DNA from: Kribbella solani
Lineage (GTDB): Bacteria; Actinomycetota; Actinomycetes; Propionibacteriales; Kribbellaceae
Direction: 5' to 3'
DNA: 64,000 bases
NCBI RefSeq assembly: GCF_014205295.1
Contig: NZ_JACHNF010000001.1
Location: forward strand, 6,696,001 to 6,760,000
Below the pieces are notes generated by a model. It searched no databases. It was not told the origin of the DNA and saw only the letters and a program-made list of their open reading frames with translations. This document shows, piece by piece, positions 42,039-50,966 of this stretch. Every line of letters begins with the position of its first letter. The stretch's first letter is position 1. The position numbers and the translations under genes are program-made.

Positions 42039-42428
42039 ATGGCGAAGCTCAGCACCGAAGAGCTCCTCGGCCAGTTCAAGGAACTGACCCTGCTGGAGCT
42101 GTCGGAGTTCGTAAAGGCGTTCGAGGAGGAGTTCGGCGTCACCGCCGCCGCCCCGGTCGCCGTTGCCGCCGCCGCGGGCGCGCCGGGTGCCCCGGCCGCC
42201 GAGGAAGCCGCCGAGCAGGACGAGTTCGACGTCGTCCTCGAGAGCGCCGGCGACAAGAAGATCCAGGTCATCAAGGAGGTGCGCGGTCTCACCAGCCTTG
42301 GGCTGAAGGAGGCCAAGGACCTGGTGGAGTCGGCCCCGAAGCCGATCCTGGAGAAGGTCGACAAGGCTGCCGCGGAGAAGGCCAAGGAGGCCCTCGAGGG
42401 CGCCGGGGCCACCGTCACGCTGAAGTGA
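42039..42428 (+). CDS. rplL: 50S ribosomal protein L7/L12
   Basis: A 129-residue stalk protein that recruits translation GTPases. N-terminal dimerisation domain ([21 protein letters not shown]), Ala/Pro/Gly hinge (~40-62), and C-terminal domain ([47 protein letters not shown]). ATG at 42039 follows AGGAAGGA; 63 nt after rplJ. A strong terminator follows at 42469-42502. Confidence 0.98.
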   Translation: MAKLSTEELLGQFKELTLLELSEFVKAFEEEFGVTAAAPVAVAAAAGAPGAPAAEEAAEQDEFDVVLESAGDKKIQVIKEVRGLTSLGLKEAKDLVESAPKPILEKVDKAAAEKAKEALEGAGATVTLK

Positions 42429-42433
42429 CTCCA

Positions 42434-42458
42434 GTTACGTTCCGCAACGGGACGTAAC
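42434..42458. promoter_or_regulatory. Inverted repeat GTTACGT/ACGTAAC after rplL
   Basis: GTTACGT (42434-42440) and ACGTAAC (42452-42458), perfect 7-bp arms with an 11-nt spacer. It shares GTTACG/CGTAAC with the larger palindrome at 42546-42575 and may be a second site for the same protein or a small hairpin at the end of rplL. Confidence 0.4.
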
Positions 42459-42468
42459 GAATGTGTTG

Positions 42469-42502
42469 AGAAGGGCGGTCCCCGCGAAGGGACCGCCCTT
42501 CT
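42469..42502 (+). terminator. Terminator of rplJL
   Basis: A perfect 14-bp stem (42469-42482 with 42489-42502), loop CGCGAA, followed by TGCATTTC. Confidence 0.85.
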
Positions 42503-42545
42503 TGCATTTCCAGATCGCTACGATCGCAACCGCTTGACTTCTAGG

Positions 42546-42575
42546 GGTTACGCAAAACCGTACTCGTGCGTAACC
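42546..42575. promoter_or_regulatory. Palindromic operator upstream of the mce operon
   Basis: GGTTACGCA (42546-42554), 12 nt, TGCGTAACC (42567-42575): perfect 9-bp arms whose centres are 21 nt apart, two turns of the helix. It starts 7 nt after TTGACT (42534-42539), a possible -35, so bound protein would cover the promoter. No regulator gene is adjacent. Confidence 0.6.
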
Positions 42576-42628
42576 TAGGCCACTGCCCTGTCGTTGGGCA
42601 GCAGCAGACATATCCGTGAGGAGGGCCG

Positions 42629-43576
42629 GTGGGCGTAGAGGTCCGCGTCGAAGGTCTGACCAAGTCCTTCGGCAGCCAGCTCATCTGGGGTGACGTGTCA
42701 CTGACGCTGCCCGCCGGTGAGATCTGCGTGATGCTCGGCCCGTCCGGTACCGGCAAGTCGGTGTTCCTGAAGACGCTGATCGGGCTGATCAAGCCCGAGC
42801 GCGGGCATGTCTGGATCGAAGGCACGGACATCGCCACCTGCAGCGAGCGCGAGCTGTACGAAGTACGCCGGCTGTTCGGCGTACTGTTCCAGGACGGCGC
42901 GATGTTCGGTTCGATGAACCTCTACGACAACGTCGCCTTCCCGCTCCGGGAGCACACCAAGAAGTCCGAGTCCGACATCCGCTCCATCGTGATGGAGAAG
43001 ATGGAGATGGTCGGCCTGGTCGGCGCGGAGAAGAAGCTGCCCGGCGAGATCTCCGGCGGGATGCGGAAACGGGCCGGCCTGGCCCGCGCGCTGGTGCTGG
43101 ACCCGCAGATCCTGCTGGTGGACGAGCCCGACTCCGGCCTGGACCCGGTGCGTACGTCGTTCCTGAACCAGGTGATGATCGACCTGAACGAGGCGTTCGG
43201 CGCGACCTTCCTGATCGTCACCCACGACGTGAACACCGCGCGGACGGTCCCGGACAACATCGGCATGCTGTACCACCGGCACCTGGCCATGTTCGGCCCG
43301 CGGGAGATGCTGCTGTCCAGTGAGGAGCCGGTGATCCGCCAGTTCCTGAACGCGCAGATGATCGGCCCGATCGGGATGTCCGAGGAGAAGGACGCCGAGG
43401 AACTCGCCGCCGAGGCCGGCCAGGAACTGCCGCCGCTGCCGCCGATCCCGATCCAGCAACTGCCCAGCAGTGGCATGCTCCGCCCGACCCAGCGCCCACC
43501 GGGCGATTGGTGCCGCGAGAACGGCGTCGTCCCACCACCGGGCTCCTTCGAAACAAGCACGGTGGGGGCGCGGTGA
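42629..43576 (+). CDS. mceG: ABC transporter ATP-binding protein of the Mce system (MceG/Mkl)
   Basis: A 315-residue ATPase powering Mce lipid import. Walker A GPSGTGKS (~37-44), Q-loop FQDGAMFG, signature ISGGMRKRAGLARAL (~140-155), Walker B ILLVDEPDSGLDP (~160-172) and switch His in VTHDVN. The C-terminal ~70 residues (MIGPIGMSEEKDAEEL and a Pro-rich end) are the MceG-specific extension. GTG at 42629 follows GAGGAGG. In mycobacteria the mkl gene also lies just after rplL, but away from its mce operons; here it heads a full operon, overlapping the first permease (GTGA). Confidence 0.93.
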   Translation: MGVEVRVEGLTKSFGSQLIWGDVSLTLPAGEICVMLGPSGTGKSVFLKTLIGLIKPERGHVWIEGTDIATCSERELYEVRRLFGVLFQDGAMFGSMNLYDNVAFPLREHTKKSESDIRSIVMEKMEMVGLVGAEKKLPGEISGGMRKRAGLARALVLDPQILLVDEPDSGLDPVRTSFLNQVMIDLNEAFGATFLIVTHDVNTARTVPDNIGMLYHRHLAMFGPREMLLSSEEPVIRQFLNAQMIGPIGMSEEKDAEELAAEAGQELPPLPPIPIQQLPSSGMLRPTQRPPGDWCRENGVVPPPGSFETSTVGAR

Positions 43577-44346
43577 CCGTTAGCGCGACCGCGCCCCTGA
43601 AGCACGCCGGTTCGCTGTTCGCTTTCGCGCTGGACACCGGTCGCGCCATGTTCCGGCGGCCGTTCCAGTTGAAGGAGTTCCTGCAGCAGGCCTGGTTCGT
43701 CGCGAGCGTGACGATCATCCCGACCGCGCTGGTCGCGATCCCGTTCGGCGCGGTGATCGCGCTGCAGGTCGGTGGGCTGATCAAGCAGTTCGGCGCGCAG
43801 GCCTTCACCGGTTCGGCGGCCGTACTGGCCGTGGTGCGGGAGGCGTCCCCGATCGCGACCGCGCTGCTGATCGCCGGCGCCGGCGGTTCCGCGATCTGCG
43901 CGGACCTCGGCTCCCGGAAGATCCGCGAGGAGCTGGACGCGATGATGGTGCTGGGCATCGACCCGATCCAGCGCCTGGTGGTACCCCGGGTGCTGGCCAC
44001 CATGCTGGTCGCGTTCTTCCTGAACGGGTTCGTCAGCGTCGTCGGCGTGATGGGCGGCTACGTCTTCAACGTGGTCCTCCAGGACGGTACGCCCGGCAGC
44101 TACATCGCGTCCTTCACCGCGCTCGCGCATCTGCCCGACCTGTGGCAGGGGCAGGCGAAGGCCCTGGTCTTCGGGGCGATCGCGGCGATCGTTGCGGCGT
44201 ACAAGGGCGTGAACGCGGGCGGCGGCCCGAAGGGCGTCGGCGACGCGGTGAACCAGTCCGTGGTGATCACCTTCATGCTGCTGTTCGTCGCGAACTTCTC
44301 GATGACCGCCATCTACTTCCAGCTCGTCCCGCCGAAGGGGGCCTGA
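43573..44346 (+). CDS. MlaE/YrbE-type permease, first copy
   Basis: A 257-residue integral membrane protein of the MlaE family, one of the two permeases of the Mce complex. Segments FVASVTIIPTALVAIPFGAV, AVVREASPIATALLIAGAGG, SRKIREELDAMMVLGIDP (cytoplasmic coupling helix for MceG) and NQSVVITFMLLFVANFSMT are typical. GTG at 43573 overlaps the ATPase stop; the longer open frame is out of family. Corresponds to YrbE1A. Confidence 0.92.
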   Translation: MTVSATAPLKHAGSLFAFALDTGRAMFRRPFQLKEFLQQAWFVASVTIIPTALVAIPFGAVIALQVGGLIKQFGAQAFTGSAAVLAVVREASPIATALLIAGAGGSAICADLGSRKIREELDAMMVLGIDPIQRLVVPRVLATMLVAFFLNGFVSVVGVMGGYVFNVVLQDGTPGSYIASFTALAHLPDLWQGQAKALVFGAIAAIVAAYKGVNAGGGPKGVGDAVNQSVVITFMLLFVANFSMTAIYFQLVPPKGA

Positions 44347-44351
44347 GCGAC

Positions 44352-45185
44352 ATGGCAGGGTCGGCCCTCGATGTTCTGGTCAAGAAGCCGCTGAACTCGC
44401 TCGACAAACTCGGTGAGCAGCTGGCCTTCTACCTCAAGGCGCTGGCCTGGTCCGGCAAGTCGGTCACCCGGTACCGCAAGGAGATCCTCCGGCTGCTGGC
44501 CGAGGTCACGCTCGGCACCGGCGCGCTCGCGGTGATCGGCGGCACCGTCGGCGTGATCACCTTCCTGGCCTTCTTCACCGGCACCGAGGTCGGTCTGCAG
44601 GGGTACTCGGCGCTGAACCAGATCGGTACCTCGGCGTTCGCCGGATTCGTGTCCGCTTACATCAACACCCGCGAGATCGGCCCGCTGATCGCCGGGATCG
44701 CGCTCGCCGCGACCGTCGGCTGCGGGTTCACCGCGCAGCTCGGCGCGATGCGGATCAGCGAGGAGATCGACGCCCTCGAAGTGATGGCGATCCCGTCGCT
44801 GCCGTTCCTGGTCACCACCCGGATCATCGCCGGCCTGGTCGCGGTCATCCCGCTGTACGTGGTCGGTCTGCTCTCGTCGTACTTCGCGACCAGGCTCACC
44901 GTCACCACGTTCTACGGTCAGAGCACCGGCACGTACGACCATTATTTCCATCTGTTCCTGCCACCCGGCGACGTGCTCTGGTCGTTCGGCAAGGTGCTGG
45001 TGTTCTCGGTGCTGGTGATCCTGGTGCACTGCTACCACGGGTACCACGCGACCGGGGGGCCGGCCGGCGTCGGCGTCGCGGTCGGCCGCGCGGTTCGTAC
45101 GTCGATCGTGGTGATCAACGTGGTCGACCTGCTGCTGTCGATGGCCATCTGGGGTACGACGACCACCGTCCGGCTGGCAGGCTGA
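44352..45185 (+). CDS. MlaE/YrbE-type permease, second copy
   Basis: A 277-residue second permease, the YrbE1B counterpart. VTLGTGALAVIGGTVGVITF, AGFVSAYINTREIGPLIAGI, GAMRISEEIDALEVMAIPS (coupling helix) and a long final segment VVINVVDLLLSMAIWG are visible. ATG at 44352 lies 5 nt after the first permease. The two copies differ in sequence, as expected for the heterodimer. Confidence 0.92.
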   Translation: MAGSALDVLVKKPLNSLDKLGEQLAFYLKALAWSGKSVTRYRKEILRLLAEVTLGTGALAVIGGTVGVITFLAFFTGTEVGLQGYSALNQIGTSAFAGFVSAYINTREIGPLIAGIALAATVGCGFTAQLGAMRISEEIDALEVMAIPSLPFLVTTRIIAGLVAVIPLYVVGLLSSYFATRLTVTTFYGQSTGTYDHYFHLFLPPGDVLWSFGKVLVFSVLVILVHCYHGYHATGGPAGVGVAVGRAVRTSIVVINVVDLLLSMAIWGTTTTVRLAG

Positions 45186-45186
45186 C

Positions 45187-46515
45187 GTGACCAAGCTGAT
45201 CTCGCACAAGGTGCTCGGTGTCGCGTTCATCGGCGTGCTGTGCTTCCTGCTCTGGCTGACGTACGCGTTCTACGCCAAGGTCTTCGTCAAGACCGTCGAT
45301 GTCGAGCTGAAGACCAGCCACATCGGCCTGCAGCTGAACGAGCACGCGGACGTGAAACTGCGCGGGATCATCGTCGGCGAGGTGCGCAAGGTGTCCACCG
45401 ACGGTGACGAGGCGACCGTCCAGCTGGCGCTCAAACCCGACCAGATCAGCGAGATCTCCAGCGCGGTCAGCGCGCGGATTCTGCCGAAGACGCTGTTCGG
45501 CGAGAAGTACGTCGCGCTTGTCCCACCGAAAGGACCCGAGGGCCCGCACATCGAGGCGGGAGACGTGATCAGCCGGGACAAGACAGCCGTCGGTATCGAG
45601 ATCGAGAAGGTGCTGAACGACGCGCTGCCGCTGCTCCAGGCGGTCGACCCGGCCGATCTGAACGCCACCCTGAACACGCTCGCCACCGCGCTCGAAGGCC
45701 GTGGGGCCGAGATCGCCGGCACGCTGACCCAGCTGGACGGGTACCTGAAGAAGCTGAACCCGAGCGTTCCGAAGCTGATGGACGCGCTGGCCAAACTCAC
45801 CCAGGTCTCGAACCTGTACGGCGACGCGACCCCCGACCTGGTCCGCGCGCTGCGCAACCTGACCATCACCGGCAACACCGTGGTGGAGAAGGAACAGCAA
45901 CTGCAGACGTTCTTCGTCGACGTGCAGAAGTTGTCGACCACCGGGAACACGTTCCTGCAGCAGAACGAGGACCGGGTGATCCGGCTCGGCCAGGTCAGCC
46001 GCCCGGTGCTCGACCTGCTGGAGCGGTACTCGCCGGAGGTGCCGTGCTTCCTCAAGGTGCTGAGCGACACCGCCCCGATCCTGAACGACACGTTCCGCGA
46101 CGGGCGGCTGAACATCAACCTGGAGCTGATCACCAACCAGCCGACGCCGTACGAGCCGAACGAGCTGCCGGCGTACAAGGACCATCGCGGCCCGACCTGT
46201 GTCGGCAAGAACTACAGCGTCCCGGGGGAGAAGCCCGGCCCGTACAACCAGGAGAACCCGGCGCCGTACGTGACCGGTGACGACGGCGTGATCGGCGACC
46301 ACAACAAGAACCAGCGCTTCCCGCTGGACCTGAAACTGAACCGCGCGATGCCCGGCTTCGCGATGGACACCCAGGGCGTCGGCACCCCGGCCGAACAGAA
46401 GGTGATCGACTCGGTCGTCGGCCCGGCGATGGGCGTACCCGCGACCGACGTACCGGACCTGACCACCCTGATGGTCGGCCCACTGCTCCGCGGCGGGCAG
46501 GTGGATCTGAAATGA
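45187..46515 (+). CDS. MCE family protein, position A
   Basis: A 442-residue Mce protein: N-terminal membrane anchor (VLGVAFIGVLCFLLWLTYAF), MlaD/MCE domain (~38-115; VKLRGIIVGEVRKVS, KTLFGEKYVALVPP), then a long helical region and a ~120-residue C-terminal part with PCFLKVL. Six such subunits (A-F) build the hydrophobic tunnel that carries lipids or sterols across the envelope. GTG at 45187, 1 nt after the permease; overlaps the next gene. Confidence 0.9.
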   Translation: MTKLISHKVLGVAFIGVLCFLLWLTYAFYAKVFVKTVDVELKTSHIGLQLNEHADVKLRGIIVGEVRKVSTDGDEATVQLALKPDQISEISSAVSARILPKTLFGEKYVALVPPKGPEGPHIEAGDVISRDKTAVGIEIEKVLNDALPLLQAVDPADLNATLNTLATALEGRGAEIAGTLTQLDGYLKKLNPSVPKLMDALAKLTQVSNLYGDATPDLVRALRNLTITGNTVVEKEQQLQTFFVDVQKLSTTGNTFLQQNEDRVIRLGQVSRPVLDLLERYSPEVPCFLKVLSDTAPILNDTFRDGRLNINLELITNQPTPYEPNELPAYKDHRGPTCVGKNYSVPGEKPGPYNQENPAPYVTGDDGVIGDHNKNQRFPLDLKLNRAMPGFAMDTQGVGTPAEQKVIDSVVGPAMGVPATDVPDLTTLMVGPLLRGGQVDLK

Positions 46516-47543
46516 GCTTCTTCGACCGGAAAACGACCTTCGACACGGTTCGGCTCGGGATCTTCGTGGTGGTGACGACGATCGCGACCGCGTTGCTGGC
46601 GGTGACGATCGGCAACATCACCTTCAACACGACCACCAAGTACCGGGCCGTGTTCACCGACGCGGTCGGGCTGAACCAGGGTGACGACATCCGGATCGCG
46701 GGCGTGAAGGTCGGCCAGGTCGACAAGATCGCGCTGTACCAGGACAAGTACGCGATGGTGACCTTCAGCGTCGACTCGGATCAGGTCCTGGACGCCTCGA
46801 CGCACGCGACCTTGCGGTACCGGAACCTGGTCGGCAACCGGTACGTCGCGCTCACCGACGGGGTCGGCGGCGGGCCGCGGCTGGGGGAGAACGGCCTGAT
46901 CCCGAAGGAGCGTACGTCGCCCGCGCTCGACCTGTCGGTGCTGTTCAACGGGTTCAAACCGCTGTTCACCGCGCTCACCCCGGCGGACGTGAACCAGTTC
47001 GCGTTCGAGGTGATCAAGGTGCTGCAGGGCGAGGGCGGCACGATCGAGTCGCTGCTGGCCAAGACCGCGTCGCTGACCACCACGCTGGCCGACGCCGACA
47101 AGGTGATCGGCGACCTGATCACGAACCTGACCGGGACCTTGCAGATCGTCTCGCAACGGCAGCAGAACTTCTCCCAGTTGCTGGTGAACCTGCAGCAGTT
47201 CATCACCGGCCTGAGTCAGGACGTCACCCCGATCCTGAACTCGCTCGGCTCGATCAACTCGCTGAACAACAAGACCGCCGGCCTGCTGCAGCAGACCCGG
47301 GTGCCGATCAAGGCCGACCTGGACAAGCTGCGGATCACCGCGGCCACGCTGGACGACACCCAGGCGATCTGGGTGAAGACGCTGCAGACGATGCCCGGCA
47401 AGCTGAACACGATGACCCGGACCGCCTCGTACGGCTCCTGGTTCAACTTCTACCTGTGCAACTTCGACGGCAACATCACGCTGCCCACGGGTACCCGGAT
47501 CCCGGTCGCGTACGACCTGAACTCGGCGAGGTGCAAGAAGTGA
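46512..47543 (+). CDS. MCE family protein, position B
   Basis: A 343-residue subunit with N-terminal anchor (LGIFVVVTTIATALLAVTIG), MCE domain (AVGLNQGDDIRIAGVKVGQV, YRNLVGNRYVALTDG) and helical tail ending near FNFYLCNFDG, a cysteine segment typical of the B/C subunits. ATG at 46512 overlaps the previous stop (ATGA) and its own stop overlaps the next GTG. Confidence 0.9.
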   Translation: MSFFDRKTTFDTVRLGIFVVVTTIATALLAVTIGNITFNTTTKYRAVFTDAVGLNQGDDIRIAGVKVGQVDKIALYQDKYAMVTFSVDSDQVLDASTHATLRYRNLVGNRYVALTDGVGGGPRLGENGLIPKERTSPALDLSVLFNGFKPLFTALTPADVNQFAFEVIKVLQGEGGTIESLLAKTASLTTTLADADKVIGDLITNLTGTLQIVSQRQQNFSQLLVNLQQFITGLSQDVTPILNSLGSINSLNNKTAGLLQQTRVPIKADLDKLRITAATLDDTQAIWVKTLQTMPGKLNTMTRTASYGSWFNFYLCNFDGNITLPTGTRIPVAYDLNSARCKK

Positions 47544-48553
47544 AGCCGTTCCGGGAGCAGAACCAGGTGACGATCGGCGTGATCGGGCTGACCGTGATCG
47601 GCCTGATCATGCTGGCCGCGTTCAAGGCGCAGGACCTGCCGCTGATCGGTGGTGGCACCAAGTACTCGGCGCAGTTCTCCGAGGCCGGTGGGCTGAAGGC
47701 GAACGACGAGATCCGGGTGGCCGGCGTCCGGGTCGGCAAGGTCCGTGGCGTCGAGCTGGAGGGTACGCACGTCCGGGTCGACTTCGTCGTCGATCAGGGC
47801 GTGAAGCTCGGTGACCAGACCGGCGCGGAGATGAAGATCAAGACGTTGCTCGGGCAGAAGTACCTGAAGCTGGATCCGGCCGGTTCGGGGCAGCTCAAGC
47901 CCGGTGCGGAGATCCCGCTGGCGCGGACGACGTCGGCGTACGACGTGGTGGACGCCTTCACCGACCTGGCGAACACCACCGACCGGATCAACACCGCCCA
48001 GCTGGCGAAGGCCCTGGACACGTTGTCGGCGACCTTCAAGAACACGCCGGACGAGGTACGCGCGTCGCTGACCGGACTGTCCCGGCTGTCGCAGAACGTG
48101 GCGAAGCGCGACGAGCAACTGAAGCTGCTGCTGCAGAACTCGAACGTCGTCACCAAGATCCTTGCCGACCGCAACCAGCAGCTGATCAAGCTGATGAAGG
48201 ACGGCAACACCGTGTTCCAGGCGGTGCAGGCGCGGCGCGCGCTGATCCACCAGTTGCTGGTGTCGACGCAGGCGCTGTCGGCGCAGATCACCGCGCTGGT
48301 CCGGGAGAACCGCAAGGACCTGGCGCCGACCCTGCAGAAGGTGAACGCGGTGCTCGCCGTACTGCTGAAGAACCAGAACGACCTGGACGCCAGCATCAAG
48401 GGCCTGGCGCCGTTCGTCCGGGTCTTCACCAACACGCTCGGCACCGGTCCTTGGTTCGACACGTACCTGCAGAACCTGGCACCGGTCCCGGAGATCCCAC
48501 TGCCCAGGCTGCTGCCGCCCGGGCTGCCGCCGATCCTCGGGGGTGGCGGCTGA
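47540..48553 (+). CDS. MCE family protein, position C
   Basis: A 337-residue subunit: VTIGVIGLTVIGLIMLAAF anchor, MCE domain (AGGLKANDEIRVAGVRVGKV, KTLLGQKYLKLDP), long coiled helical region (residues ~135-290) and a short Pro/Gly-rich end (LPPGLPPILGG). GTG at 47540 overlaps the preceding TGA; the frame is open earlier but in another register of the upstream gene. Confidence 0.9.
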   Translation: MKPFREQNQVTIGVIGLTVIGLIMLAAFKAQDLPLIGGGTKYSAQFSEAGGLKANDEIRVAGVRVGKVRGVELEGTHVRVDFVVDQGVKLGDQTGAEMKIKTLLGQKYLKLDPAGSGQLKPGAEIPLARTTSAYDVVDAFTDLANTTDRINTAQLAKALDTLSATFKNTPDEVRASLTGLSRLSQNVAKRDEQLKLLLQNSNVVTKILADRNQQLIKLMKDGNTVFQAVQARRALIHQLLVSTQALSAQITALVRENRKDLAPTLQKVNAVLAVLLKNQNDLDASIKGLAPFVRVFTNTLGTGPWFDTYLQNLAPVPEIPLPRLLPPGLPPILGGGG

Positions 48554-49740
48554 TGAAGGTGAACGCGCTGTCCCGGCTGATCGCGATCGCGGTGGTCGTG
48601 GTGATCGTCGCGGTCGGACTCGTCACGCTGTGGCCGAAACCCGAACGGGTGACCGCGACGGCGTACTTCCCGCGCGCGGTCTCGGTGTACCCGGGTTCGG
48701 ACGTCCGCATCCTCGGCATCAAGGTCGGCGAGGTGGAGAGCATCACGCCGGCCGGGCGTACCGTCCGGGTGAAGTTCTGGTGGGACGCCAAGCACAAGGT
48801 GCCGGCCGACGCCAAGGCCGTGATCGCCTCGCCGTCGATCGTGGCCGACCGGTACGTGCAGCTCACGCCCGCGTACTCGAAGGGTGCCGCGATGGCGGAC
48901 GGCGCGCAGATCCCGATCGAGCGCACCGCCGTACCGCTGGAGCTCGACCAGATCTACCAGAGCCTGAACGACCTGTCGGTGGCGCTCGGTCCGAAGGGCG
49001 CGAACGACCAGGGCGCACTGGCCCGGTTGCTGGACGTCTCGGCGAAGAACCTGAACGGTCAGGGTGCCAAGCTGAACCAGACGATCACGGACGTGTCCAA
49101 GCTGACCAGCACGTTGTCGGGGAACTCGTCGGCGCTGTTCAACACGATCCGGCAGCTGCAGACGTTCGTGTCCGCGCTGGCGGCGAACGATCAGCTGGTC
49201 CGGCAGTTCAACACCAACTTCTCCGCCGTCTCGACCACGCTGGCCGGTGAGCGGAAGGACCTAAGTACGGCGCTGTCCTTGCTGGCGACCGCGCTCGGCG
49301 AGGTGGCGACGTTCGTCAAGGACAACCGGACGCTGGTGAAGACGACTGTCACCAGCGCGGCCGCCCTGTCGCAGATCCTGGTCAAGGAGAAGGCCGCGCT
49401 GGCCGAGATCCTCGACACCGCACCGCTCGGTCTGGGCAACCTGGCGCGGATCTACAACCCGCAGTTCGGCACGCTGGACCAGCGGCTCAACCTGGGCCAG
49501 CTGGACGACCCGGCGACGTTCGTCTGCTCGCTCCTGCTGCAGGCGAACCAGGGCATGTCGTCCTGCTCGGCGCTGAAGCCGGTACTGGACGCGCTGGCCA
49601 AACTGCCGTTGCTGACCTCCCTGACCGGAAACGCACCGTCGAGCGGCGGCCCGGCCGGTACGCCCTGGGCGCCGGCGCCGACGGCCCCGCTGAACAGCCC
49701 GGACCCGGTCGACCCGACGCTCGGGGGGCTGGTCAAATGA
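48553..49740 (+). CDS. MCE family protein, position D
   Basis: A 395-residue subunit: LIAIAVVVVIVAVGLVTLWP anchor, MCE domain (AVSVYPGSDVRILGIKVGEV, ASPSIVADRYVQLTPAYS), helical tail, and a Pro/Ser-rich C-terminus (APAPTAPLNSPDPVDP), as seen for D subunits of mycobacteria. ATG at 48553 overlaps the previous stop (TGATG). Confidence 0.9.
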   Translation: MKVNALSRLIAIAVVVVIVAVGLVTLWPKPERVTATAYFPRAVSVYPGSDVRILGIKVGEVESITPAGRTVRVKFWWDAKHKVPADAKAVIASPSIVADRYVQLTPAYSKGAAMADGAQIPIERTAVPLELDQIYQSLNDLSVALGPKGANDQGALARLLDVSAKNLNGQGAKLNQTITDVSKLTSTLSGNSSALFNTIRQLQTFVSALAANDQLVRQFNTNFSAVSTTLAGERKDLSTALSLLATALGEVATFVKDNRTLVKTTVTSAAALSQILVKEKAALAEILDTAPLGLGNLARIYNPQFGTLDQRLNLGQLDDPATFVCSLLLQANQGMSSCSALKPVLDALAKLPLLTSLTGNAPSSGGPAGTPWAPAPTAPLNSPDPVDPTLGGLVK

Positions 49741-50966
49741 AGCGGCGGATCGCCATAGTCGCGGGCGTTGCCGCGCTGGCCACGCTGCTGACCGGCTGCG
49801 ACTTCAGCGTGTACTCGCTGCCGCTGCCGGGTGGCGCGAAGATCAAGGGGCCGGCGTACACGGTCACGGTCGAGTTCACCGACGTACTGGACCTGGTCCC
49901 GAAATCGTCGGTGAAGGTCGACGACGTCACCGTCGGTACGGTCGAGAAGGTCTGGCTGGACGGGTACGTCGCCAAGGTACGGATCAAGCTGCCGAAGAGT
50001 CTGGACCTACCGGACAACACCCACGCCACGATCCGGCAGACCAGCTTGCTCGGCGAGAAGTTCGTTTCGCTGTCCCGGCCGACCGGGTCCGAGCAGCCAC
50101 GCGGCCACCTGGAGAACGGCGAAGTTATCCCGCTGTCCAGGACCACCAGCAACGTCGAGGTGGAAGAAGTACTGTCCGCACTCTCGCTGCTGCTGAACGG
50201 TGGTGGCGTAGCTCAGCTCCAGATCATCACCCAGGAGCTGAACAAGGCGCTGACCGGCAACGAACCGGCCATCCGGGACGTGCTGACTCAGCTGAACATC
50301 TTCGTCGGCACACTGGATCAGAACAAGCAGCGGATCGTCACGGCAATCACTGCCGTTGACCAGCTGGCGAAGAAGCTGAACGCGCAGAAGGCCACGCTGG
50401 CAACCGCTATCGACTCGCTGCCGAAGTCGATCGCCGTACTGGACAAGCAGCGGGCCGCTTTGGTCAAGACGCTGCAGGCGCTGGCGACACTGGGCAACAC
50501 CGCGACCCGGGTGATCACTTCGGCGCAGAAGGACCTGGTCGCCAACCTGCAGTCGCTGTACCCGATCCTGACCAACCTGGCGAAGGCCGGCGCGGATCTG
50601 CCGAAGTCACTCGAGCTGCTGTTCACGTACCCGTTCCCGGACAACGCGGCGAAGGCGGCGAAGGGCGACTTCACCAACCTCGGGATCACCCTCGACGTGA
50701 ACACCCAGAAGGCGCTCAAGGGCCTGATCAACCTGAACCTGCCGACCGTCGGCCCGACCGGGCTGCCGACCGCGCGGATCAGCCTGCCGCTGCACCTGCC
50801 GACCAGTCCGGGCCAGGGCACCGGGCTGCCGAAGCTGCCGGTCCCGACCGGTACCGCGACGACCTGCATCACGCTGCTCGGTCTGCCGGTCTGTACACCG
50901 AAGCTGAACCGGTCCGGGTTCGATCCCGATCTGGCTCGCGCACTGATGCCAGGAGCGGTCTCATGA
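49737..50966 (+). CDS. MCE family lipoprotein, position E (LprK-like)
   Basis: A 409-residue subunit. Unlike the others it begins with a lipoprotein signal, MKRRIAIVAGVAALATLLTG followed by Cys21, matching LprK-type MceE proteins. MCE domain ~40-120 (DVLDLVPKSSVKVDDVTVG, SLLGEKFVSLSRP), then helices. ATG at 49737 overlaps the D stop. Confidence 0.9.
   Translation: MKRRIAIVAGVAALATLLTGCDFSVYSLPLPGGAKIKGPAYTVTVEFTDVLDLVPKSSVKVDDVTVGTVEKVWLDGYVAKVRIKLPKSLDLPDNTHATIRQTSLLGEKFVSLSRPTGSEQPRGHLENGEVIPLSRTTSNVEVEEVLSALSLLLNGGGVAQLQIITQELNKALTGNEPAIRDVLTQLNIFVGTLDQNKQRIVTAITAVDQLAKKLNAQKATLATAIDSLPKSIAVLDKQRAALVKTLQALATLGNTATRVITSAQKDLVANLQSLYPILTNLAKAGADLPKSLELLFTYPFPDNAAKAAKGDFTNLGITLDVNTQKALKGLINLNLPTVGPTGLPTARISLPLHLPTSPGQGTGLPKLPVPTGTATTCITLLGLPVCTPKLNRSGFDPDLARALMPGAVS

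Noticed and set aside
42922-44130. Minus-strand frame across mceG and the first permease
   Set aside because: Shadow of two real genes that overlap by GTGA; no motifs.
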